Source: Flavobacterium azizsancarii (lineage in GTDB: Bacteria; Bacteroidota; Bacteroidia; Flavobacteriales; Flavobacteriaceae). Taken from it: a stretch of DNA of 38,340 nt. Every line of letters starts with the position of its first letter. Positions within the stretch are counted from its first letter, which is position 1. The notes beneath the pieces were generated by a model, which saw only the letters and a program-made list of their open reading frames with translations, was not told the DNA's origin and searched no databases. The position numbers and the translations under genes are program-made. Location of the stretch: positions 1 through 38,340 of the forward strand of contig NZ_JAMZNK010000048.1 in NCBI RefSeq assembly GCF_027980145.1, written 5' to 3'. This document shows, piece by piece, positions 31,919 to 38,340 of this stretch.

Positions 31919-33163
31919 ATGGAAGTTTTAAAAATAGCAACAGCAGGAAGTGTAGATGACGGAAAAAGTACTTTGATCGGGAGATTATTGTATGATACAA
32001 AATCATTGACGACTGATAAAATAGAGGCAATCGAAAAAAGCAGTAAACAAAAAGGTTACGATTATCTTGATTTCTCATTAGCAACTGATGGATTGGTGGC
32101 AGAAAGAGAACAAGGAATCACGATTGATGTTGCACACATTTATTTTTCGACTGCAAAGAAAAGTTACATTATTGCCGATACTCCGGGTCACGTAGAATAT
32201 ACCAGAAACATGGTTACAGGAGCATCGACTTCTCAGGTTTCTATTATTTTAATTGACGCAAGAAAAGGTGTAATTGAGCAAACATATCGTCACTTTTTTA
32301 TCAATAATTTATTGAGAGTAAAAGAGGTAATTGTAGCGATTAACAAAATGGATTTAGTTGATTATTCTGAAGAAGTTTACAATAAAATCAAAGCCGATTT
32401 TCAGGCATTAAATGCTAAAAGTACTTTCAAAGAACAAAATGTAAGTTATATTCCGTTAAGTGCGATCAATGGCGGAAATGTGGTGGATCAATCAAAAGAT
32501 ATGCCTTGGTACACAGGTCAAACCGTTTTAGAGCATTTAGAAGGATTAGACTCTGCGGATGTTTTTGAAACAGGAAAAGCACGTTTTCCGGTTCAGACTG
32601 TTATTCGTCCAAAAACAGAAGAATACCATGATTTTAGAGGTTACGCAGGAAAATTATACGGAAACTCTATTAAGGTTGGAGATGCTGTAACAGTTTTGCC
32701 TTCTTTAACTGAATCTAAAGTTGCAAAAATTCACTTTTTCGATAAAACATTTGACGAAGCCGTTGCAGGTTCTTCGATTACTATCGAATTAGAAAACGAT
32801 ATCAATGTAACAAGAGGTGACATGATTGTAAAATCATCGGAACTTCCAAAAATTGAAAAAGAAATAACTACAACCGTGTGTTGGATGGACAGTAAAAAAC
32901 TGGTTGCAGGTACAAAATATATTGTGCAGCACAACACAAACTCAGTTTTGGCAAAAGTAGAAAGTATCAAAAATACCATCTCAACTGATTATTCAGGAAC
33001 AACAGAAGCATCACAATTAGCTATAAACGAGATTGGAGAAGTAAGCATTAAATTAAGCAAGCCATTATATTTTGATGCCTATAACGATAATAAATCAAAC
33101 GGAGCTTTTATCTTAATTGATACAGCAACAAATACCACAGCAGGAGTAGGATTTATTAGGTAA
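31919..33163 (+). CDS. cysN: Sulfate adenylyltransferase subunit 1 (regulatory GTPase)
   Basis: A 414-residue EF-Tu-like GTPase that drives ATP sulfurylase. Start is ATG 31919 (MEVLKIATAG); a frame from a TTG at 31874 only adds repeat-like residues. G1 GSVDDGKST (about 10-18), G3 DTPGH (about 90), G4 NKMD (about 145) and a G5-like SAIN follow, with two beta-barrel domains after residue 230. It is shorter than E. coli CysN (475) and has no C-terminal CysC kinase domain, in line with the APS-reducing route. Two near-identical 15-base segments (CCTGAAACAAAAT) lie just before the start. Confidence 0.96.
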   Translation: MEVLKIATAGSVDDGKSTLIGRLLYDTKSLTTDKIEAIEKSSKQKGYDYLDFSLATDGLVAEREQGITIDVAHIYFSTAKKSYIIADTPGHVEYTRNMVTGASTSQVSIILIDARKGVIEQTYRHFFINNLLRVKEVIVAINKMDLVDYSEEVYNKIKADFQALNAKSTFKEQNVSYIPLSAINGGNVVDQSKDMPWYTGQTVLEHLEGLDSADVFETGKARFPVQTVIRPKTEEYHDFRGYAGKLYGNSIKVGDAVTVLPSLTESKVAKIHFFDKTFDEAVAGSSITIELENDINVTRGDMIVKSSELPKIEKEITTTVCWMDSKKLVAGTKYIVQHNTNSVLAKVESIKNTISTDYSGTTEASQLAINEIGEVSIKLSKPLYFDAYNDNKSNGAFILIDTATNTTAGVGFIR

Positions 33164-33165
33164 AT

Positions 33166-33262
33166 CCCCCTAGCCCCCGAAAGGGGAATGATTAAGAGTC
33201 AATAAAAAAATATTAATTCTCCAGTTTTACTCCTTCCCCTTCGGGGAGGGTTGGGAGGGGAA
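33166..33262. repeat. C/G-rich inverted repeat between cysN and sulfite reductase
   Basis: CCCCCTAGCCCCCGAAAGGG (from 33166) is partly complementary to the region ending CCCCTTCGGGGAGGG...GGGAGGGG (about 33235-33262), giving a hairpin of nearly 100 bases in an otherwise AT-rich region. It resembles a C-rich repeat common between genes in Bacteroidota. It ends 12 bases before the sulfite reductase start codon. Confidence 0.75.
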
Positions 33263-33274
33263 AGCCAAAAACAA

Positions 33275-35365
33275 ATGGAAAGTTTTAGAACAGAAATAGA
33301 AAATCCGATCGTTCAGAAAGAGATCATCGATTTAGAAAAAAAGATTCATTTATTCCGTGGAGGAAAAATTGATGATGAACGTTTTCGTAGTCTTCGTTTA
33401 GCGCGTGGAATTTACGGACAACGTCAGGAAGGCGTTCAAATGATTCGTATTAAATTGCCGTATGGTAAAGTAACCAGCGAGCAATTGGTACGTATTACTA
33501 AAGTTTCTGATGAATATTCTACAGGACGTTTGCACATTACAACACGTCAGGACATTCAGATTCACTATGTAAGTCTAGACAGAACCCCGGAACTTTGGGC
33601 AAACTTGGCAAAAGACGATGTTACCTTGCGTGAAGCATGTGGTAACACGGTAAGAAATATTACAGGAAGCGAATTAGCAGGTGTAGACGTAAACGAACCA
33701 TTTGATGTTTCGCCTTATGCACATGCTTTGTTTCAATACCTATTAAGAAACCCAATTTGTCAGGAAATGGGACGTAAATTCAAAATTTCGTTCTCATCAT
33801 CAGATGAAGATACCGCTTTGAGTTATTTGCACGATTTAGGATTTATTCCAAAAATTGTTAATGGAGTTCGTGGTTTCAAAATCATGTTAGGTGGAGGTTT
33901 AGGATCTCAACCGGCACATGCTGAATTACTTTCAGAATTTGTTCCGGCAAATCAAATCATTCCAACAGCAGAAGGTGTGATTCGTATTTTTGACCGATAC
34001 GGAGAACGTGCAAAAAGAATGAAAGCGCGTTTGAAATTTTTAATCAAAGAAATAGGAAGAGATACTTTCATGGATTTGGTTGAAAAAGAGAAAAAAGCAA
34101 TCGCTTTTGAAACTTACGAAATAGACACAACCGCTTTTGAAGCTCCAATTCCGGAAACATTATTGCCAGTTCCATCAGTAACAATTGATGATACGGCAGC
34201 TTATGAAACGTGGAAAAAATCTAACGTAATTGCTCAAAAGCAAGCAGGTTATTCAGCTATTGGAATCAAAGTTTTATTAGGAGATTTTTATACTGATAAA
34301 GCAAGATTATTAGCTGATTTAATAAAAAATTACGCCGCAAATGAATTGCGTTTTACATTGCGTCAGAATATTGTAATTCGTCACGTAAAAAATGAAAATT
34401 TACCATTCTTTTATCAGGAATTGGAAAAACTGGGATTTGTTGATTTAGGATATAATTCTACAGCAGATATTACAGCTTGTCCAGGAACAGATACTTGTAA
34501 TTTAGGAATTGCAAGTAGTACAGGAATTGCAGAAGAATTAGAAAAAGTGCTGAATGCAGAATATCCGCAATACTTAAACAATCGCGAAATCGAGATTAAA
34601 ATCTCGGGTTGTATGAATGCTTGTGGGCAACATAATATGTCTGCAATAGGTTTTCAGGGAATGTCAATCAATTCAGGAAAATTAGTAGCTCCGGCATTGC
34701 AGGTTTTATTAGGTGGAGGAAGATTAGGAAACGGTTCAGGACGTTTTGCAGATAAAGTAATTAAAATCCCAAGCCGTAGAGGACCAGATGCATTGCGTAC
34801 GATCTTAAATGATTTTGATGCGAATGCAAACGGAGAAAAATTCCTTAATTATTATGACGCAAAAGGAGAGAAATATTTCTATGAAATTTTAAAACCTTTC
34901 GCAGATGTAACCAATTTAACCGAAGCTGATTTTGTAGACTGGGGAAATGCTGACAACTACGTAAAAGCAGTTGGAGTAGGAGAATGTGCGGGAGTTGTGA
35001 TCGACTTGGTTGCTACTTTATTATTAGAAGCAAAAGACAAATTGACATTCGCACAAGAATCATTCGACGAAGGAAAATGGTCAGATGCAATTTATCACGC
35101 TTACGCAGGATTTGTAAATGGTGCAAAAGCATTATTACTTTCCGAAAACGAAAAAACAAATAATCACGCAGGAATTGTAGATTTATTCGACACCGTTTTC
35201 ATTGCAACTGATAAAATTCAATTATCAACATCATTTAGAGAATTAGTATATCAAATCAATACAACGGAGCCTTCAGAAGCATTTGCGAAAGCATACATTC
35301 AACAAGGGATTTCATTTTTTTATACTATAGAAAAATACAGAGCTCAAGAATTAGCAAATGCATAA
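33275..35365 (+). CDS. Siroheme sulfite reductase with C-terminal HEPN-like domain
   Basis: A 696-residue protein starting at ATG 33275; the longer TTG frame from 33251 lies in the repeat. Residues about 25-540 are the ferredoxin-type sulfite/nitrite reductase: two ferrodoxin-like half domains, and Cys402, Cys408, Cys446 and Cys450 (CPGTDTC and CMNAC) binding the [4Fe-4S]-siroheme centre. Basic residues TTRQDIQIH suit anion binding. After about residue 555 comes a helical extension (SDAIYHAYAGFVNGAKALLL) resembling a HEPN domain. Operon context (APS reductase, CysDN, siroheme genes) favours sulfite over nitrite as substrate. It overlaps cobA by 8 bases (ATGCATAA), so translation is probably coupled. 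The extension lacks a clear Rx4-6H nuclease motif. Confidence 0.92.
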   Translation: MESFRTEIENPIVQKEIIDLEKKIHLFRGGKIDDERFRSLRLARGIYGQRQEGVQMIRIKLPYGKVTSEQLVRITKVSDEYSTGRLHITTRQDIQIHYVSLDRTPELWANLAKDDVTLREACGNTVRNITGSELAGVDVNEPFDVSPYAHALFQYLLRNPICQEMGRKFKISFSSSDEDTALSYLHDLGFIPKIVNGVRGFKIMLGGGLGSQPAHAELLSEFVPANQIIPTAEGVIRIFDRYGERAKRMKARLKFLIKEIGRDTFMDLVEKEKKAIAFETYEIDTTAFEAPIPETLLPVPSVTIDDTAAYETWKKSNVIAQKQAGYSAIGIKVLLGDFYTDKARLLADLIKNYAANELRFTLRQNIVIRHVKNENLPFFYQELEKLGFVDLGYNSTADITACPGTDTCNLGIASSTGIAEELEKVLNAEYPQYLNNREIEIKISGCMNACGQHNMSAIGFQGMSINSGKLVAPALQVLLGGGRLGNGSGRFADKVIKIPSRRGPDALRTILNDFDANANGEKFLNYYDAKGEKYFYEILKPFADVTNLTEADFVDWGNADNYVKAVGVGECAGVVIDLVATLLLEAKDKLTFAQESFDEGKWSDAIYHAYAGFVNGAKALLLSENEKTNNHAGIVDLFDTVFIATDKIQLSTSFRELVYQINTTEPSEAFAKAYIQQGISFFYTIEKYRAQELANA

Positions 35366-36134
35366 TATAATAAAACCCAAAGTAACTTTAGTTGGCGCAG
35401 GTCCCGGAGATCCTGATTTGCTTACGCTGAAAGCCGTAAAAGCCCTTGCTGAAGCGAATGTGGTTTTGTACGATGCATTGGCCAATGACGAAATATTAGC
35501 ACACGCACCTAAAAATGCCATCAAAATTTTTGTTGGAAAAAAGATAGGAAATCACGCTTATACGCAGGATCAAATCAATCAGTTAATTGTGGATAATGCA
35601 TTGACTTATGGAAATGTAGTGCGTTTAAAAGGCGGAGATCCGTTTATTTTTGGGCGTGGAAGCGAAGAAATAGAATTCATAGAAAGTTTCGAAATACCAA
35701 CGGCAGTTGTTCCAGGAATATCTTCGGTAGTGGCAGTTCCGGCAAGTCAGGGAATTTCGATTACCAAAAGAGGAGTTTCAGAAAGTTTTTGGGCGATTAC
35801 AGGCACAACTTCAGATAGAAAATTATCTTCTGATGTGGCTTTGGCAGCACAATCATCTGCAACAGTAGTTATCTTGATGGGAATGCACAAATTGCCTCAG
35901 ATTATAGATTTGTTTCAAAAAGAAAATAAAGGCAATTTACCCGTTGCGATCATTCAAAACGGAACAACATCCGAAGAAAAAGTAGGCGTTGGAACAGTAA
36001 ATTCGATTTTAGAAGTTGTAAAACAAAAGAAATTGAGTTCACCAGCAATTATTGTTCTAGGAGAAGTTGTCCGCGAAAGCAACAAATTAAAGGGCTTTTA
36101 CGAAGAATTTCTATCAAAAGAAATTGCAAGATAA
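35358..36134 (+). CDS. cobA: Uroporphyrinogen-III C-methyltransferase
   Basis: A 258-residue SAM-dependent enzyme (SUMT) that makes precorrin-2, the first step from uroporphyrinogen III to siroheme. Motifs: VGAGPGDPDLLTLKAVKAL at residues 12-30, VRLKGGDPFIFGRGSEE (about 88-104), and VVPGISSVVAVPA (about 117-129). It is a stand-alone methyltransferase, with the dehydrogenase/chelatase supplied by the separate gene at 36343. Its start overlaps the sulfite reductase stop, tying cofactor supply to the enzyme that needs it. Confidence 0.95.
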   Translation: MHNIIKPKVTLVGAGPGDPDLLTLKAVKALAEANVVLYDALANDEILAHAPKNAIKIFVGKKIGNHAYTQDQINQLIVDNALTYGNVVRLKGGDPFIFGRGSEEIEFIESFEIPTAVVPGISSVVAVPASQGISITKRGVSESFWAITGTTSDRKLSSDVALAAQSSATVVILMGMHKLPQIIDLFQKENKGNLPVAIIQNGTTSEEKVGVGTVNSILEVVKQKKLSSPAIIVLGEVVRESNKLKGFYEEFLSKEIAR

Positions 36135-36257
36135 AGTTCCGGAGGAACGATTTTTATTGTAGCGTGGGGTTTCAACCCGATGTTGACAAAGATGATCAAT
36201 CAGTCAATAAAGTTCCGGAGGAACGATTCATATTGTAGCGTCGGGTTTTAACCCGAT
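36135..36257. repeat. Two 44-48-base repeat units between cobA and the siroheme gene
   Basis: Units at 36135-36182 and 36210-36257 match those at 30533-30668: GTTCCGGAGGAACGAT, ATTGTAGCG, then a GGGTTTCAACCCG-type hairpin (the second unit reads GGGTTTTAACCC). The first begins directly at the cobA stop. Confidence 0.85.
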
Positions 36258-36342
36258 GTACGCAAAAACATATCGACATGGTAATTAAAATCATGTAATA
36301 AATATGTAAATTGGATTTTTTATCCAATGAAATTAAATTAAA

Positions 36343-36924
36343 ATGGAACAGAACGAATTATATCCAATATTCTTAAAACTTCACAATCTGAATGTTTTAA
36401 TTGTTGGAGGAGGAAATGTAGGATTAGAAAAGCTTTCTTTTTTACTAAAGTCGAGTCCAAATGCAAATGTTGAGGTTGTAGCACCTGATTTTCATTTAGA
36501 AATTAAAGTTTTAGCAGAAAATCATCCTTCAATCAAATTGACGGAAGCGAAGTTTAAGAAAAAGATGCTCAAAAAACGCCACATGGTAATCGCTTGTACC
36601 GATGATTTGGAAGTCAATAAAAGGGTATATGATTTATCCAGAAAACGTTATTTAATTTGCAATATTGCCGATACGCCAGATTTATGTGATTATTATTTAG
36701 GCGGAATTGTAACAAAAGGAAATGTAAAAATTGCCATTTCGACCAACGGAAAATCACCAACAACAGCAAAAAGACTTCGTGAGTTTTTTGAAGATGTAAT
36801 TCCGGAGGATATCAACAAAATGGTCGAAAACCTCAATGAATACAGGAAGACACTAAAAGGTGATTTTGAAGACAAGGTTAAAAAGATGAACGAGATTACG
36901 GATTCATTGAAAAATAAAGAATAA
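36343..36924 (+). CDS. Siroheme synthase, precorrin-2 dehydrogenase/ferrochelatase (Met8-like)
   Basis: A 193-residue protein equal to the N-terminal half of CysG, or to yeast Met8p. It oxidises precorrin-2 to sirohydrochlorin and probably inserts iron. NAD-binding VLIVGGGNVGLEKLSFLL (about 17-34), ACTDDLEVNKRVY (about 85-97, with the catalytic Asp region) and ISTNGKSPTTAKRLREFFE (about 132-150) are conserved. There is no methyltransferase domain, which is supplied by cobA. It is about as long as the minimal family members (about 200). Its place inside the sulfate operon supports siroheme supply for sulfite reductase rather than cobalamin synthesis. Confidence 0.93.
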   Translation: MEQNELYPIFLKLHNLNVLIVGGGNVGLEKLSFLLKSSPNANVEVVAPDFHLEIKVLAENHPSIKLTEAKFKKKMLKKRHMVIACTDDLEVNKRVYDLSRKRYLICNIADTPDLCDYYLGGIVTKGNVKIAISTNGKSPTTAKRLREFFEDVIPEDINKMVENLNEYRKTLKGDFEDKVKKMNEITDSLKNKE

Positions 36925-36930
36925 CAAAAA

Positions 36931-36975
36931 GTCCGGGGGGACGATTCATATTGTAGCTTCGTGTTTAACCCGATG
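36931..36975. repeat. Single 44-base repeat unit between the siroheme gene and the reductase
   Basis: GTCCGGGGGGACGATTCATA followed by TTGTAGC and a degenerate hairpin (GTGTTTAACCCGATG). It is a diverged copy of the units at 30533-30668 and 36135-36257. Confidence 0.75.
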
Positions 36976-37073
36976 AAAAATTACACAAAGAAATCAATGA
37001 CAAAAATCATTGGCAGAAGAATAAATTATTTGTTTCTTTGTATTATTAAGAATGATTATAAACAACAACCATA

Positions 37074-38126
37074 ATGATTAAAACAGATATACTTATAATT
37101 GGAGCAGGACCAACAGGTTTATTTGCCGTTTTCGAGGCAGGATTATTAAAATTAAAATGTCATATTTTAGATGCTTTACCACAAGCAGGAGGACAACTTT
37201 CAGAATTGTATCCAAAAAAACCTATTTATGATATTCCTGGTTTCCCGGAAGTTTTAGCAGGAGATTTAATAGATAACTTACAAGAGCAAATTAAGCAATT
37301 TGAGCCAGGTTATACATTAGGAGAACGTGCTGAAACAATCGAAAAACAAGAAGACGGAAGTTTCATTGTAACCTCAAATAAAGGAACTAAATTTCACGCA
37401 CCGGTAATTGCTATCGCTGGAGGTTTAGGAAGTTTTGAACCACGCAAACCACTTATAGAAGATATCGACTTTTATGAAGATAAAGGAGTAAAATACTTCA
37501 TCAAAAATCCGGAGAAATTCAGAGACAAAAGGGTTGTAATTGCCGGAGGAGGAGATTCAGCTTTAGACTGGAGTATTTTCCTTGCCAGTGTAGCTTCAGA
37601 AGTAACTTTAATTCACCGTAGAAACGAATTTAGAGGAGCTCTTGATTCAGTAGAAAAAGTACAGGAATTAAAAACATCCGGAAAAATTAAACTAATTACT
37701 CCTGCAGAAGTAATCGGAATCAATGGTGCTGAGCACGTTGAATCGTTAGATATCGAAGAAAACGGAGCACACCGCAAAATCGAGACAGATTTCTTTATTC
37801 CACTTTTCGGATTAACGCCAAAATTAGGTCCAATCGGCGACTGGGGATTAGAAATCGAGAAAAATGCGATCAAAGTAAACAATGCATTAGATTACCAAAC
37901 GAACATTCCTGGAATCTTCGCCATTGGAGACATCAATACATATCCTGGAAAATTAAAATTAATCCTTTGTGGATTCCACGAAGCGACTTTAATGTGTCAG
38001 GCAGCATACGGAATCATCAATCCGGGTAAAAAATACGTACTTAAATATACCACAGTTTCTGGTGTAGATGGTTTCGACGGAACTCGTAAAGAAGCGCCAA
38101 AAGCGGTTGTTAAGGCGATAGTCTAA
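37074..38126 (+). CDS. Ferredoxin/flavodoxin-NADP reductase (thioredoxin reductase-like type)
   Basis: A 350-residue flavoprotein of the two-dinucleotide-domain fold. FAD-binding IIGAGPTGLFAVFEAG is at residues 8-23, NADP-binding VVIAGGGDSALDWSIFLASV near 155-174, and the C-terminal FAD motif GIFAIGDINTYPG near 280. It lacks the CxxC redox pair of thioredoxin reductase between the domains, which identifies it as the TrxR-like ferredoxin reductase (YumC type). Ending the sulfate operon, it probably supplies electrons to the sulfite reductase through ferredoxin; that link is inference. A strong terminator follows. Confidence 0.92.
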   Translation: MIKTDILIIGAGPTGLFAVFEAGLLKLKCHILDALPQAGGQLSELYPKKPIYDIPGFPEVLAGDLIDNLQEQIKQFEPGYTLGERAETIEKQEDGSFIVTSNKGTKFHAPVIAIAGGLGSFEPRKPLIEDIDFYEDKGVKYFIKNPEKFRDKRVVIAGGGDSALDWSIFLASVASEVTLIHRRNEFRGALDSVEKVQELKTSGKIKLITPAEVIGINGAEHVESLDIEENGAHRKIETDFFIPLFGLTPKLGPIGDWGLEIEKNAIKVNNALDYQTNIPGIFAIGDINTYPGKLKLILCGFHEATLMCQAAYGIINPGKKYVLKYTTVSGVDGFDGTRKEAPKAVVKAIV

Positions 38127-38162
38127 GTTGCTAAGGTTCTAAGATACTAAGACGCTAAGATT
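38123..38162 (+). repeat. Five tandem 8-base CTAAGNNN repeats
   Basis: CTAAG starts at 38123, 38131, 38139, 38147 and 38155, exactly 8 bases apart. The first copy overlaps the TAA stop of the reductase gene. Similar tracts are familiar between Flavobacterium genes; function unknown. Confidence 0.75.
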
Positions 38163-38172
38163 TTTATATATT

Positions 38173-38210
38173 AAGTAGCTGTCTCAAAACTGAGTCAGCT
38201 ACTTTTTTTT
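38173..38210 (+). terminator. Terminator at the end of the sulfate operon, or end of the adjoining insertion sequence
   Basis: AAGTAGCTG (38173-38181) pairs with CAGCTACTT (38196-38204), plus CTC (38183-38185) with GAG (38192-38194), then T8. It could be native to the operon or the left end of the IS element whose transposase begins at 38270. The right end is outside the window. Confidence 0.8.
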
Positions 38211-38212
38211 AG

Positions 38213-38244
38213 TTTGTATTTTCATTAACAATTTTGTAAATTTA
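38213..38244 (+). promoter_or_regulatory. Transposase promoter
   Basis: TTTG (38213-38216), a 20-base spacer and TAAATTTA (38237-38244), 25 bases before the ATG at 38270. Confidence 0.5.
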
Positions 38245-38269
38245 ATCAGTGTTAAGTAACTGATTATAT

Positions 38270-38340
38270 ATGAGATTCAAACATTATAACCAACAACAAA
38301 CGGTACTTTTGCCTTATTCGTTTGATGATTTAATTCCACA
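38270..38340 (+). mobile_element. Start of an IS1182-type transposase gene (cut by the window end)
   Basis: The ATG at 38270 opens a frame of 23 codons to the window edge. Its residues (MRFKHYNQQQTVLLP, then YSFDDLIP) match the N-terminus I recall for IS1182-family transposases, DDE enzymes that move the element by cut-and-paste. Only the first few percent of the gene is visible, so intactness and IS boundaries cannot be judged. Confidence 0.75.

Noticed and set aside
33251..33274. TTG start for sulfite reductase
   Set aside because: It lies inside the GC-rich repeat hairpin; ATG 33275 fits the family.

Overview
The window looks like a chromosomal segment of a Flavobacterium-type member of the Bacteroidota. 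Evidence: AT-rich DNA, promoters of the Bacteroidota TTTG/TAnnTTTG type, weak or absent Shine-Dalgarno sites, a GLPGLI-family protein, DUF4153, large TonB-type receptors, and several intergenic repeat families of a kind common in Flavobacterium. The genus is an inference; no rRNA is present.

Layout. 1-11.6 kb is general cell functions: a small membrane protein, a deoxynucleoside kinase, a GLPGLI protein with an outer-membrane receptor-like barrel, a large secreted thioredoxin-like/TPR protein, a DUF4153 membrane protein and an M28 peptidase. From 11.6 kb to the end almost everything concerns sulfur amino acids. In order: metK behind a SAM-II-like aptamer; a TonB-dependent receptor; metY; a homoserine-dehydrogenase-like paralog; metX-thrA behind a SAM-I riboswitch; an OsmC protein; metZ; an Rrf2 regulator; two divergent TauE/SafE (TSUP) permeases; and a sulfate assimilation operon (APS reductase, cysD, cysN, sulfite reductase with a HEPN-like tail, cobA, a Met8-like siroheme enzyme, a ferredoxin-NADP reductase). 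The window ends in the first codons of an IS1182-type transposase.

The most interesting system is a three-copy set of cis-acting attenuators (about 13.17-13.35, 16.57-16.81 and 19.95-20.32 kb). Each has a similar promoter, a 21-33 codon leader ORF rich in Cys and Met codons, a small middle hairpin and a strong intrinsic terminator. In each, a segment at the end of the leader can pair with the 5' arm of the terminator, so it can act as antiterminator. They precede the TonB receptor, a small ORF plus metY, and a second small ORF followed by the SAM-I riboswitch and metX-thrA. The two small ORFs share a C-terminal SLLFxMY motif and look like one undescribed family. The arrangement suggests ribosome-mediated sensing of charged tRNA-Cys (and perhaps tRNA-Met) layered on SAM riboswitches.

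Working together: sulfate enters, possibly through the TSUP permease. CysDN makes APS, which the APS reductase reduces directly (no CysC is seen). A siroheme sulfite reductase makes sulfide, with siroheme from CobA and the Met8-like protein and electrons probably from the reductase at the operon end. MetX, MetY and MetZ then fix sulfide into homocysteine, and MetK makes SAM. MetE/MetH, CysE and CysK are not in this window.
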